Notes: generated by a model from the sequence alone, not told the origin. Numbered from the stretch's first letter, positions 42,325 to 50,712 are shown. The stretch: 64,000 nt of DNA from Hymenobacter sp. 5317J-9 (GCF_022921075.1 NZ_CP095050.1:3224001-3288000); one strand, 5' to 3'. Program-made: numbers and translations.

Positions 42325-44346
42325 CTACTTGCCGCCCAGGTGGCGCCAGCAGCGCCACAGCACCCGCAGGTCGGTGCTGGTTTCGTAGTCTTTGGCGTAG
42401 AGCAGCTCCAGGCGGCGCTTGGTGGTGTCGTTGAGCGGGGCGGCCGCCACGGCCGCATCGGCCGGCGACACCACGGCGGGCACCGTGCGGGCCGGGCCGG
42501 CGGTGTAGCGCAGGCCCACCCAGGTGCGACGGCCCAGCAGCACGGCCACGCAGTTGCCCAGAAACCGGGACTTGTGCGGCTGTGCCCACACGTGCAGCGG
42601 CGACGTGGCCAGCAGACCCAGGCTCAGCAGCACGTCGAGCAGGCGCTTGGCGCGGGCCTGCCGGGGCTGGTACAGGTTGAGGGCAATGTCGAGGGTGTAG
42701 TAGTCGCCGGGCGAGTCTTTGCTACTGCTTCCGATGATGTATTGGCTGTCTTCGGGCAGGATTTTGTAGGCCACCGGCGGGTCGGCCGGCAGGCTGAGCA
42801 TGAGCGTGATGATGCGGCTGGCGGGCAGGTCCTTGCCGCAGAAAATCAACTCGTTCAGCTCGTACAGGCGAATGATATCGGCCAGTTGGCGAAGTTCGCC
42901 CAGGGGCTCCTCCGGGGCTTCGGGCTGGGTGGCGTGGCTGGCGGAGTAATACGCGTCGGCCCCCACCGGCACCAAGTTTTCGACCGGCGCCAGGGCCACG
43001 TAGCCAATCACGCGGGCCTGCACGCTGGCCGCTTCGAGCAGCTTGCGCACCCGCCGGCTTTCGGGTCCCGAACCCACGATGGCGATGTTTTTCTGGCGCC
43101 GCTCGCTCATGCGCAGGTCGCGGTACTTGATGAAGTGCGTCAGCAGTTGCCGACCCACCAGCGCCGCCACGGCCCACACCCCGCCCAGAATAATCAGGGC
43201 TTTGGAAAAGCGCCAGGCATCCAGAAAATTCGACGCCGCCGAAATCAGCAGCGTGCCCACAAACACGCCGCGTGCCATGCGCGAGGTGCGCACCGGCGGG
43301 TCGTAGCCCCCGCTGAGGTAGGCCGACGTGAGCCACACCAGGATGTAGGCGGGCACGGCCACGGCCATGTACTGCGGCGGGTAGTCGCCGGGCACAAACT
43401 TGTGGTTTCGCTCCCAATAGGTCTTCAGGAAGTACATGCCCACCCATATCAGGCCCGCGTCGAGCAGCAGCGGGGCCAGGCGCACGGCCAGGCGCTCCAG
43501 CACCGCCGCGCCGGCCCGCAGCCAGATGGCCGCGTTTATCAGCAGCGAAAACAGGCCCGCCCGGCCCGGCGCGAAGTGCTTGCGGGCAAAAATGACCATG
43601 GCCCGGTAGAACACAAACACGTAGTTCACGCTGGTGCGCTTCGTGCTTTCGCCCTTATAATGAATGATGCGGGTGCCGGGGAAATAATAGTTCTTCCAGC
43701 CGCCCTGGGTGAGACGGTACGAAAGGTCGATGTCCTCGCCGTACATGAAGTAGTCTTCGTCGAGCAGCCCCACCTGGTCCAGGGCTTCCTTGCGCAGCAG
43801 CATGAAGGCCCCGCTGAGGACTTCAATCTCGTGGGTTTCCTCGGGACTGAGGAAGCCCAGGTGGTAGCGTCCGAACGTGCGCGACCGGGGCATGAGCTTG
43901 GCCAGGCCAAACATCTTGTAGAACGCCACGGCCGGCGTGGGCAGCGCGCGCTTGCTTTCGGGCAGAAAGTGGCCCTGGCCGTCGAGCATTTTCACGCCCA
44001 GGCCCCCGCATTCGGGGTGCGCGTCCATGAACTCGCAGCAGGCCCGGAAGGTGTTTTCCTCTACCACGGTGTCGGGATTCAGCAGGAGCTGGTACTGGCC
44101 GGCGGCCTGGCGCAGGGCCTGGTTGTTGCCCCTGGAAAAGCCGGGATTGTGGCGGTTGGCAATAATGTGCACTTCCGGAAACCGCTCGCGCACCATGGCC
44201 ACCGAGCCATCCACCGAGTTGTTATCAACCACGAACACCTCCACGGGCTGGCCCAGCTTCTCCACGGCGCGGCGCACCGAGAGCAGGGCCTGCTCCAGGA
44301 AATAGCAGACGTTATAGTTGACAATGACGACCGAGAGCTTCACCAC
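42325..44346 (-). CDS. Glycosyltransferase family 2 fused to a membrane and nucleotide-binding region
   Basis: 673 aa. Residues 1-about 255 are a GT-A family 2 domain: LSVVIVNYNV, FVVDNNSVDGS, LLNPDTVVEENT (DxD equivalent) and DEDYFMYGEDIDLSYRL. Hydrophobic segments follow at about 275-300, 315-335 and 340-410. Near 430, NIAIVGSGPESRRVRKLLE opens a Rossmann-like region like the sensing half of undecaprenyl-phosphate glycosylphosphotransferases. The C-terminal segment lacks the usual catalytic transferase motif. It probably adds a sugar to an envelope polysaccharide. Start is GTG 44346 or the adjacent GTG 44343. A TAATTTCG box is about 7 nt upstream. Confidence 0.82.
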   Translation of the reverse strand: MVKLSVVIVNYNVCYFLEQALLSVRRAVEKLGQPVEVFVVDNNSVDGSVAMVRERFPEVHIIANRHNPGFSRGNNQALRQAAGQYQLLLNPDTVVEENTFRACCEFMDAHPECGGLGVKMLDGQGHFLPESKRALPTPAVAFYKMFGLAKLMPRSRTFGRYHLGFLSPEETHEIEVLSGAFMLLRKEALDQVGLLDEDYFMYGEDIDLSYRLTQGGWKNYYFPGTRIIHYKGESTKRTSVNYVFVFYRAMVIFARKHFAPGRAGLFSLLINAAIWLRAGAAVLERLAVRLAPLLLDAGLIWVGMYFLKTYWERNHKFVPGDYPPQYMAVAVPAYILVWLTSAYLSGGYDPPVRTSRMARGVFVGTLLISAASNFLDAWRFSKALIILGGVWAVAALVGRQLLTHFIKYRDLRMSERRQKNIAIVGSGPESRRVRKLLEAASVQARVIGYVALAPVENLVPVGADAYYSASHATQPEAPEEPLGELRQLADIIRLYELNELIFCGKDLPASRIITLMLSLPADPPVAYKILPEDSQYIIGSSSKDSPGDYYTLDIALNLYQPRQARAKRLLDVLLSLGLLATSPLHVWAQPHKSRFLGNCVAVLLGRRTWVGLRYTAGPARTVPAVVSPADAAVAAAPLNDTTKRRLELLYAKDYETSTDLRVLWRCWRHLGGK

Positions 44347-44352
44347 AAGGGC

Positions 44353-44360
44353 CGAAATTA
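44353..44360 (-). promoter_or_regulatory. -7-like box of the glycosyltransferase
   Basis: Minus strand TAATTTCG, one base from TAnnTTTG, 6 nt before the GTG start. Confidence 0.4.
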
Positions 44361-44421
44361 CGCATTTCCCGTGGGCTTGAAGATATAAAAGCGCATTTTG
44401 TCAAGTTCAGCTTCGGGCAGC

Positions 44422-44453
44422 AAAAAGCCCCGGTTCCGCACGGAACCGGGGCT
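44422..44453 (-). terminator. recR terminator
   Basis: Stem AGCCCCGGTTCCG/CGGAACCGGGGCT with a 2-nt loop, followed on the minus strand by TTTTT; 35 bp after the recR stop. Confidence 0.88.
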
Positions 44454-44488
44454 GTAGAACTTGCAATGCTGGCCGCGGCGAGTCGCGA

Positions 44489-45103
44489 CTACCGCGCCTG
44501 GCGCAGGCGCTCCACAATGCTGCGGCCGAGCGTGATTTCGTCGGCGTATTCCAGCTCACCGCCCACCGGAATGCCGCGGGCAATGGTGCTGATGTGCACG
44601 TTGGGCAGGTCGCGCAGGCGGCGCGAGAGGTAAAAGGCGGTGGTATCGCCCTCCATGGTGGGCGAAATGGCCAGGATGACTTCCCGGATTTCGGAGCCTT
44701 CGGTCGCGGCCCGCTCCACCAGCGAGTCGATGTGCAAATCGGAAGGCCCGATGCCTTCGATGGGCGAGATGACGCCGCCCAGCACGTGGTACACGCCCTT
44801 GTACTGGCCGGTATTTTCGATGGCGATGACGTCGCGCACGTCCGACACCACGCACACCAGGCTGTGGTCGCGCAGCTTGTTGGCACAGATGCCGCACTCC
44901 TCGCTGTCGGAAATGCTGTGGCAGGTCTTGCAGTAGGTAATTTCGAAACGCATCTTGGCCAACGCCTCGGCCAGTGTGGCGGTGGTGTCCATTTCGGCCT
45001 TGAGCAGGTGCAGCGCCAGGCGCAGGGCCGTTTTGCGACCAATACCGGGCAGGCGGGCCAGCTCCCCGACCGCGTTTTCAATCAGTTTAGAAGGAAATTC
45101 CAT
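44489..45103 (-). CDS. recR: Recombination mediator RecR
   Basis: 204 aa. Works with RecO and RecF to load RecA at gaps. N-terminal helix-hairpin-helix LARLPGIGRKTALRLALHLL, zinc-binding CKTCHSISDSEECGIC (four Cys near 58-73) and Toprim motif VVSDVRDVIAIENTG are in order. The length is typical. The frame can be read differently on the same strand (44407-45081), but that is a shadow. It is downstream of clpS with repeat A4 between, so cotranscription is uncertain. Confidence 0.97.
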   Translation of the reverse strand: MEFPSKLIENAVGELARLPGIGRKTALRLALHLLKAEMDTTATLAEALAKMRFEITYCKTCHSISDSEECGICANKLRDHSLVCVVSDVRDVIAIENTGQYKGVYHVLGGVISPIEGIGPSDLHIDSLVERAATEGSEIREVILAISPTMEGDTTAFYLSRRLRDLPNVHISTIARGIPVGGELEYADEITLGRSIVERLRQAR

Positions 45104-45113
45104 TCAGGCTAAT

Positions 45114-45206
45114 GTCATGCTGAGCGCAGCCGAAGCATCTCGCTCGCATCGTTGAACGATTCATTTACTCTTGCACGCGAGATGCTTCGGCTACGCTCAG
45201 CATGAC
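45114..45206. repeat. Family A inverted repeat, copy A4
   Basis: GTCATGCTGAGCGCAGCCGA, continuing AGCATCTCGC, and complement ending CTCAGCATGAC. One mismatch (CTACGCTCAG) is in the right arm. It lies between the codirectional clpS and recR genes, 10 bp upstream of the recR start. Confidence 0.9.
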
Positions 45207-45223
45207 GTTCTAACAACAAGCAA

Positions 45224-45505
45224 CTACACGACGTCGGCAGAAATGCCGCGGTCGTGAATGGCGGTGCACTGCGGCTCCAGTTCTTCGTAGGTGCCCACTT
45301 TCACGGTGCACTGACCTTTATAGTGGATGAGCAGGGTGCATTGCTCGGCCTGCTCGGGCTGGTGGCCGCACACGTCCATCAGGGTCTTGATGACGTGGTC
45401 GAACGTGTTCACGTCGTCGTTGTACACAACGAGGTTGCGCAACTCAACTTCTTCTTCGAGCAGCAGGACGTCCTCATCGTGCTCAATTTGCGGGCGGGTG
45501 TTCAT
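45224..45505 (-). CDS. clpS: ATP-dependent Clp protease adaptor ClpS
   Basis: 93 aa. It delivers N-end-rule substrates to ClpA/ClpP-type proteases. Core NLVVYNDDVNTFDHVIKTLM (shown as YNDDVNTFDHVI) has the conserved Asn-Asp-Asp substrate pocket, and TLLIHYKGQCTVKVG supplies the ClpA-facing strand. The acidic N-terminal extension is common in Bacteroidota. A -7 box TAAATTTG lies 5 nt upstream. Confidence 0.95.
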   Translation of the reverse strand: MNTRPQIEHDEDVLLLEEEVELRNLVVYNDDVNTFDHVIKTLMDVCGHQPEQAEQCTLLIHYKGQCTVKVGTYEELEPQCTAIHDRGISADVV

Positions 45506-45510
45506 AAGGG

Positions 45511-45518
45511 CAAATTTA
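45511..45518 (-). promoter_or_regulatory. -7 promoter box of clpS
   Basis: Minus strand TAAATTTG, an exact TAnnTTTG match, 5 nt before the ATG, implying a very short leader. Confidence 0.55.
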
Positions 45519-45639
45519 CGCAGGAAAGCCCGCGTGGGGCAGCTGGTAATAACTGAAAACGGCGCAGATTCGTTTCGTGAGAATGGCGTGATTTGCCTGC
45601 TGCGGCCGCTATTTTGCGCCGCCCTCCCCTCCTACTTCC

Positions 45640-46197
45640 ATGCCCGTCCCTTCCGCCGATTTCAAAAAAGCCCTCAAGCGCCTCAGCGAGGCCGAAAAAG
45701 AAGCCCTGCTGCTGCGCGCCGTGCGCCGCGACGCCGAGCTTTACGAAACGTTTCGCTTCGAACTGCTGGCCGACGTGACCCTGGCCCAGGTGCAGGAAGA
45801 AACCGCCGACCGCATCCACGAGCTGTTCAACATGGCCGTAACCGGGCGCCTGCTCAACCGCAGCCTCGTGAAAGCCGTGCGCGCCAGCGTGCAGGAAGCC
45901 GCCCGCGCCCGCCGCATCACCAAAAACAAGCAGCTCGAAATTGACCTGCTCCTCTACATCCTGCGGCAGTGCATCGACAACTACTCCGGACAGTTCGACA
46001 GCGTGTACGACGGATTCTACAACGCCACGGCCCGCTTGGCCGCCCGCGTACCGGCCTTGGTGCTCAAGAGCCTGCACGAGGATTTGTGGGTGGAATACAA
46101 GTCCGACCTCGACGAGATACTGCGCGACCTCCACAGCCGCAAAAAGAGCCACCAACTCAAGTTCGAGCTGCCCCGAAAATTCGAGATTCCGGAGTAG
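45640..46197 (+). CDS. Conserved helical protein of unknown function
   Basis: 185 aa, soluble and almost entirely predicted helical, with many charged residues (EAEKEALLLRAVRRDAELYE, YNATARLAARVPALVL). It has no signal peptide or known catalytic motif. Codon use matches the neighbours. I do not recognise the family. It is divergent from clpS and ends before a strong bidirectional terminator. Confidence 0.65.
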   Translation: MPVPSADFKKALKRLSEAEKEALLLRAVRRDAELYETFRFELLADVTLAQVQEETADRIHELFNMAVTGRLLNRSLVKAVRASVQEAARARRITKNKQLEIDLLLYILRQCIDNYSGQFDSVYDGFYNATARLAARVPALVLKSLHEDLWVEYKSDLDEILRDLHSRKKSHQLKFELPRKFEIPE

Positions 46198-46218
46198 CGC
46201 CCCAATCCCTCAGCACGC

Positions 46219-46252
46219 AAAAAGCCCCACCGATTCCTCGGTGGGGCTTTTT
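46219..46252. terminator. Bidirectional terminator
   Basis: A5-GCCCCACCGA, loop TTCC, TCGGTGGGGC-T5. It lies between the helical protein gene and the convergent yceI-like gene. Confidence 0.92.
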
Positions 46253-46272
46253 AGTTGAATGCCTAGAAGCAA

Positions 46273-46917
46273 TTAAGCCTTCTTGGCAATGACGTTGAAG
46301 GTCAGGTCGAAGGTGTCGTAGATGGCTTTGTCGCCGATGCTCTCGAAGAAGGACTTCGAGCCGTATTTCAGGCCGAACTTGGTGCGGTCGATGGTCACTT
46401 TGCCGGTAGCCGAGGCCAGGTCGCCTTTCACGCCCACTTTGGCGGGGAAGCTGATGCGCTGCGTCACGCCCTTGATGGTCATGTCGCCGGTGATGGTGGC
46501 GTTGTCAGCGTCTTTGGCGGCGCCTTTGATGGGGGCCACGCTCACGATTTTGAAGGTGGAAGTGGGGTACGTGGCCACGCCGAAGAAGTCGTCGCTGCTC
46601 ATGTGGCCCACAAATTTGCCGTGGCTTTCGGCGTCCTTGATGTCGGTGGCTTTCATCGACTTCATGTCGACGGTGACGGTGCCACCCACCACGGCGTTGC
46701 CTTTCACCAGCAGCTCGCCGCTGCTGAAGTTCATGGTGCCGTTGTGGCCGTGCGTTACGGCTTTGCCTTCCCAGCCCAGGGTGCTCAGCTGCGGCTGCAG
46801 AGCGTAGGCGGGGGCGTTGGTGGCCATTTTGGCGCTGTTATTCTTTTGGGCCGAAGCAACGGGGGCGGCGCCCAGTACGGCAACAGCAAACAGGGCGGGC
46901 AACAGGAATTTTTTCAT
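46273..46917 (-). CDS. YceI-family exported lipid-binding protein
   Basis: 214 aa. Signal peptide about 1-23 from ATG 46917 (MKKFLLPALFAVAVLG, cut after ASA). The YceI lipocalin-like beta barrel is clear: LGWEGKAVTHGHNGTMNFSSG, KLVGHMSSDDFFGVATYPTS and GVTQRISFPAKVGVKGD. The family binds isoprenoid chains in the periplasm. It is encoded directly downstream of MarR 2 (78 bp), a common pairing in Bacteroidota, so it may share that promoter. Confidence 0.9.
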   Translation of the reverse strand: MKKFLLPALFAVAVLGAAPVASAQKNNSAKMATNAPAYALQPQLSTLGWEGKAVTHGHNGTMNFSSGELLVKGNAVVGGTVTVDMKSMKATDIKDAESHGKFVGHMSSDDFFGVATYPTSTFKIVSVAPIKGAAKDADNATITGDMTIKGVTQRISFPAKVGVKGDLASATGKVTIDRTKFGLKYGSKSFFESIGDKAIYDTFDLTFNVIAKKA

Positions 46918-46995
46918 TTTGAAGAAAAAAGTAAAAAAGGGTTGATTTCGAAATGGTGTGGCTGGTGGGCCACTAACTAAAAAATGTGCCAAAGG

Positions 46996-47481
46996 CTACT
47001 CGCAGGAAGGCACGGCGGGGGTTGCCCCGTCTTCGGTCCTGATTTTATCGAGCAGCGCGTTGAGCTGGCGGGCTTCGGCTTCGCTGAAACCCTTGGGAAT
47101 AGCGTTATCGAGCAGGCCGGAATCTTCGATTTGCTGGAGCAAGTCGAGGCCGGCCGGGGTGATGCGGATGTCGACGGCGCGGCGGTTGGCCGGGCACACG
47201 GTGCGGGTCACAAGCTTTTTCTCTTCCAGCCGGTCCACGATGCGGGAGGCGTTGCTGGTCTTGTCCAGCATGCGGTCGATGAGCAGCGCTACCGTGGCGG
47301 GCAACGGGTGCTGGCCGCGCAAAATGCGCAGAATATTGAACTGCGGCAGCGTGAGGCCAAACGACTTGAACGCCGTGGCCTGGCGCAGCTGCAGCCAGCC
47401 GGTGGTGTACACCAGATTGATGATGGCCTTCTGGTACTCGTCGCGGAAAATGGGCTGCTTGATTTCGTCTTCGATGCGCAT
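46996..47481 (-). CDS. MarR-family transcriptional regulator 2
   Basis: 161 aa from ATG 47481 (MRIEDEIKQP). Winged helix-turn-helix about 45-115: LTLPQFNILRILRGQHPLPA, MLDKTSNASRIVDRLEEKKLV and wing PANRRAVDIRITPAG. The gene is preceded by TAATGTACATACATTA, a 7-2-7 palindrome overlapping its own -7 box, so autorepression is likely, with the downstream yceI in the same unit. The longer frame to 47619 runs through that promoter and is rejected. Confidence 0.9.
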   Translation of the reverse strand: MRIEDEIKQPIFRDEYQKAIINLVYTTGWLQLRQATAFKSFGLTLPQFNILRILRGQHPLPATVALLIDRMLDKTSNASRIVDRLEEKKLVTRTVCPANRRAVDIRITPAGLDLLQQIEDSGLLDNAIPKGFSEAEARQLNALLDKIRTEDGATPAVPSCE

Positions 47482-47502
47482 GGGAGGCAGTGGAATCGAG
47501 TG

Positions 47503-47510
47503 CAAATATA
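47503..47510 (-). promoter_or_regulatory. -7 promoter box of marR2
   Basis: Minus strand TATATTTG, an exact TAnnTTTG match, 22 nt before the ATG and overlapping the palindromic operator by 2 bp. Confidence 0.6.
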
Positions 47511-47524
47511 ATGTACATACATTA
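47509..47524. promoter_or_regulatory. Palindromic operator of marR2
   Basis: TAATGTACATACATTA: 7-bp inverted repeats with a 2-nt spacer, directly against the -7 box. This is a typical place for MarR autoregulation. Confidence 0.7.
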
Positions 47525-47637
47525 AATGTCACAACATCGTTCAGGCAAATAGTAGAAAAATAATCGTCCTTGTATTGGTGTGCTACCCTTATGGCGCCAA
47601 ATCCCGTATTCAGGGCCATTACCTACTTTCATACGCC

Positions 47638-48204
47638 ATGAAACGCATCCTCACGCTTTTACTAGTTGCCAGCAGTCTGGCCGCGGCGCCCCGCTTTGCG
47701 GCTGCTCAGGACGGCGGCTTTCCCGTGCAAACCACGCCGCGCACCCAGTTTGTGTTCCTCAACGGCGAGGTAGTGCGACGCGAAGGCAGCCAAACCACGC
47801 CCCTCACCCAAAACGTAAAGCTGCGCAACGGCACCAAAATCAACTACAAAAGCGGCATCGTGGAAATGCCCGCCGACAAAGTAAACCCCAAGGGCAAAAA
47901 GCTGACCCTGCACGAGGGCGACTACGTGCGCGCCGACGGCGGGCTGGTGTTTGCCACGCCCAGCAGCGCGGCGGCGGCCCGCGGCGAGGCGCCCGCCGGC
48001 GGCCCCAACAAATTCGACACCTACACCCAGCGCGGCCCCGGCTATTCGGACCCGGCCACGCAGGTATCGTTGCTTCGCAAGAAAGTAGAGCTGCTGAACC
48101 AGAAGGTGCAGCTCCTCAGCCAGGGCCGCACCGATATGCCCGACACCAAGGCCATCGACGACCAGCTAACGCAGCTCGACACCCAGCTTGGCTCGCCGAA
48201 ATAA
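47638..48204 (+). CDS. Exported DUF6799-like domain protein
   Basis: 188 aa. ATG 47638 (MKRILTLLLVASS) starts a signal peptide cut after FAAAQ (about 24). Residues about 36-102 form a small beta-rich domain: QFVFLNGEVVRREGSQTTPL, then VKLRNGTKINYKSGIV and LTLHEGDYVRADGGLVF. I believe this is DUF6799. The same domain begins the protein at 49426. The C-terminal VSLLRKKVELLNQKVQLLSQ looks coiled-coil. The function is not known. It converges with the dipeptide epimerase with 13 bp between. Confidence 0.7.
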   Translation: MKRILTLLLVASSLAAAPRFAAAQDGGFPVQTTPRTQFVFLNGEVVRREGSQTTPLTQNVKLRNGTKINYKSGIVEMPADKVNPKGKKLTLHEGDYVRADGGLVFATPSSAAAARGEAPAGGPNKFDTYTQRGPGYSDPATQVSLLRKKVELLNQKVQLLSQGRTDMPDTKAIDDQLTQLDTQLGSPK

Positions 48205-48217
48205 CCCGGCGCAGTGG

Positions 48218-49225
48218 TCAGTCGCGTAGCGACAGCCGCCCCCCGCTTTCGCTCACCAATCCAAACGGCTCGTCCTTTATAATGAGGATGCCGTCGAGGT
48301 CGTGCACGTCGGCCAGAGCACTGATTTGTAGGGCGGCCGCAATGGCCACGCTGGTTTCCACCATGCAGCCTATCATGGGCACCAAGCCGTGGGCGCGGGT
48401 TCGGCGTAGCAGCTCAATGCCCCGCCGGAAACCGCCGGCCTTCATCAGCTTCATGTTCACGCCGTGAAACTGGCGGGCGATGTCGGCAAAGTCGGCCGTG
48501 TCGGTTACCGACTCGTCGGCCAACAGGGGCACCGTGCTGCGGGGCTGCAGGTAGCGGTAGTCATCGGCCAGGGCCGCCGGCAGCGGCTGTTCCAGGTAGC
48601 GCATGTTCAGGCCGGGCAGTGCGGCGGCCTGCTCCAGAAAGGCGAGCACGGCGTCGGCGTCGGTCCAGGCCTCGTTGCCGTCCACCAGCAGCGGGTGGCC
48701 GGGTAGCACGCGGGCCACCTCACGCAGCAGGTCCAGCCCTCCATCCTGGTTTACCTTGATTTTCAGAAGCTCGAACCGGGCCGCCTGCTGCTCCTGCACA
48801 AATGCTGCTACCGCGCCCGGCTCCATAATGGGCAGCGTGAAGGCCGTGGGCACTGCCGCGGCGGGCGGTGGCACGCCCAACCACTGCCACACGGGCTGCC
48901 CGGCTTGGGCGGCCAGCCATTGCACCAGCGCCGCCTCGAGGGCAAAGCTGAGGGCGTGGGCCACGGGCTGCGACGCCAGGAGTTGGTCCAGCTCTTCTAA
49001 AGTACTCACCTCAGCAAGACCGGCGGACTGTAAGCTTTCAAACTGCTGGGCAAGCAGCTCCGGCGTTTCGCCGTAGCGCACGTTGGGGGCAGCCTCGCCT
49101 GTGCCGTGGTGGCCCTGCCCGGCCAGGCGCACCAGCAGGTTGGTTTTGGCAGCCGAGGCGTTGCGGGAAATTTTCCACACGAAGCGCAGGGGCAGCTCGT
49201 GGGCGGTGAGGGTCCAGGTGGGCAT
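48218..49225 (-). CDS. Dipeptide (L-Ala-D/L-Glu-type) epimerase, enolase superfamily
   Basis: 335 aa from ATG 49225 (MPTWTLTAHELPL). It belongs to the muconate-lactonising/enolase superfamily. Lys of the catalytic KxK motif is in LLKIKVNQDGG, metal ligands follow in VDGNEAW, YLEQPLP and LADESV, and NVKLMKAGGFRRGIELLRRA supplies the opposite acid/base lysine (here NMKLMKAGGF). Relatives epimerise L-Ala-D-Glu or similar dipeptides in peptidoglycan recycling. Its exact dipeptide is not readable from the sequence. Confidence 0.85.
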   Translation of the reverse strand: MPTWTLTAHELPLRFVWKISRNASAAKTNLLVRLAGQGHHGTGEAAPNVRYGETPELLAQQFESLQSAGLAEVSTLEELDQLLASQPVAHALSFALEAALVQWLAAQAGQPVWQWLGVPPPAAAVPTAFTLPIMEPGAVAAFVQEQQAARFELLKIKVNQDGGLDLLREVARVLPGHPLLVDGNEAWTDADAVLAFLEQAAALPGLNMRYLEQPLPAALADDYRYLQPRSTVPLLADESVTDTADFADIARQFHGVNMKLMKAGGFRRGIELLRRTRAHGLVPMIGCMVETSVAIAAALQISALADVHDLDGILIIKDEPFGLVSESGGRLSLRD

Positions 49226-49425
49226 GGAAGAGAAAGCAGGGGCGCCGAAGCAGGCCCGAAGATGCGGCGAAAACACCACAGCTACGGACGCCGGGCAAAA
49301 AAGGTCATTTTGGCGAGTGTTTTAGGCAGCTGGCCTAAAATAGGCAAAAGGGCGCAATGCTACTGTTCAGCTTTGCACGCTGCCAAGCTTTGGCTGCACT
49401 TCAATACCCATTTTCTCATTTTTAT

Positions 49426-50652
49426 ATGAAAAACACCTTACTCCAACTGCGGACACTGATACTCGGCGGCCTGTTGCTGGCCAGTGGCGCCCACTGGGTG
49501 CAGGCCCAGAGCAGTTCTGAGTACGCCAGTGGCCAGTTGCCGTGGTTCGCGATGCACAACAACACCCTGGTGGTGCAAACGGGCAATAAAGCCAAACCGC
49601 TGACCAAGGACGTGACCTTGCCCAACGGCACCCGTGTGGAGTACGCGACCCAATCGGTGGTGCTCACCGACGGCAAGCGCGTGCCCATGCAGGAAGGCGA
49701 CATGCTGAGCCTGAACGGAGAATTCATCCGCAACCAAACGGCCGCCCCGGTGGCCAAGGCCATTGCTAGCGCGCCCGCCACAGCCCCGGCCTCCATCCCT
49801 GCCCCGGCGCCTGCCGAAGCCCCCAAGCCGGCTCCGGCCGCGCCGCCCACGTTCGCATACCGCCCGGCGGCGCCCGTCAACGGCAAGCTGCGGGGCGTGG
49901 TGGAGCTGGGCGCCAGCGGCTTCAACCTCTTCATCATCCGGATGGATGAAAAGCGCAACTGGAAACTCGAAAAATCGGAGTTTGGCAACAGCCTGGTGCT
50001 GGAAAACATGGCCACCGAAGCCGATATCAGCAAGGGACTCAAGGCCTACATCGGCCAGATGCTGGACTACGGGGTGGCCGGCCGCGACATCCACTTTGTG
50101 GTGAGTTCGGGGGCGGCCATGGGCGAAGGCACCCAGAAAATCATCAAGGGCCTGCAGGCCATGAAGTACGTGGTGACGCCCGTGACGCCCAAACGCGAGG
50201 GCGAGCTGGGCCTGCTGGCCGCCATGCCCGCCGGCTACGCCGGCCGCGCCTTTGTGGTCGACATGGGCTCGGGCAACACCAAAATTGCCTGGCAGGACAA
50301 GGGCCAGCCCCGCGTGCTCGACAGCTACGGCGCCAAATACTACGAGATGAACGTGGACGCCGCCACTGCCGCCGCCGACGTGCAAGCCAAAGCCGCCCAG
50401 GTGCCGGCTCAGTTGCGCCAAACCTGCTTCATCATCGGCGGGGTGCCCTACGAGCTGGCCAAGGCCGGACGCCAGGGCAAGGAGCCCTACACCGTGCTGC
50501 GCGCCCCCGAGGCCTACCCCGAGCCCGCGGCCGCCAAAGCCAAAGCCGGCCTGAACATCTACCAGGCCGTGGCGGCCGCCACCGGCTGCCGGGAATTTGT
50601 GTTCGGCTACGACGCCAACTTCACCATCGGCTACCTGCTGGCGCTGCCGTAG
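49426..50652 (+). CDS. Exported fusion: DUF6799-like domain plus actin/Ppx-GppA-like ASKHA domain
   Basis: 408 aa. ATG 49426 gives a signal peptide about 1-28 (cut after VQAQ). Residues about 38-104 repeat the DUF6799-like domain of the 47638 protein (VTLPNGTRVEYATQSVVLTD, then EGDMLSLNGEFI). An Ala/Pro linker 106-150 leads to an ASKHA fold (about 155-408). VVELGASGFN (158-167) is the phosphate-1 region but with Glu160 where Asp is usual, and VVDMGSGNTKI (277-287) the phosphate-2 region. This resembles exopolyphosphatase/GppA. An exported ASKHA protein is odd because ATP is not expected outside the cytoplasm. Function is not assigned. Confidence 0.75.
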   Translation: MKNTLLQLRTLILGGLLLASGAHWVQAQSSSEYASGQLPWFAMHNNTLVVQTGNKAKPLTKDVTLPNGTRVEYATQSVVLTDGKRVPMQEGDMLSLNGEFIRNQTAAPVAKAIASAPATAPASIPAPAPAEAPKPAPAAPPTFAYRPAAPVNGKLRGVVELGASGFNLFIIRMDEKRNWKLEKSEFGNSLVLENMATEADISKGLKAYIGQMLDYGVAGRDIHFVVSSGAAMGEGTQKIIKGLQAMKYVVTPVTPKREGELGLLAAMPAGYAGRAFVVDMGSGNTKIAWQDKGQPRVLDSYGAKYYEMNVDAATAAADVQAKAAQVPAQLRQTCFIIGGVPYELAKAGRQGKEPYTVLRAPEAYPEPAAAKAKAGLNIYQAVAAATGCREFVFGYDANFTIGYLLALP

Positions 50653-50675
50653 CTGTCGCCATTTCGTTGGCCGCC

Positions 50676-50712
50676 AAAAGCCGCCGTGCCCAGTGGGCGC
50701 GGCGGCTTTTTT
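50676..50712 (+). terminator. Intrinsic terminator
   Basis: AAAAGCCGCCG and complement CGGCGGCTTTT with a short internal hairpin, ending in a T-run; 24 bp after the exported fusion stop. Confidence 0.82.

Noticed and set aside
42121-44388. Long antisense frame opposite the glycosyltransferase (755 codons)
   Set aside because: Same shadow composition, and it spans two genes. No motif was found.
4577-45206. Family A repeats as a CRISPR array
   Set aside because: The copies are dispersed singly over tens of kb, are themselves palindromic with variable loops, and lack regular spacers. No cas genes are present.
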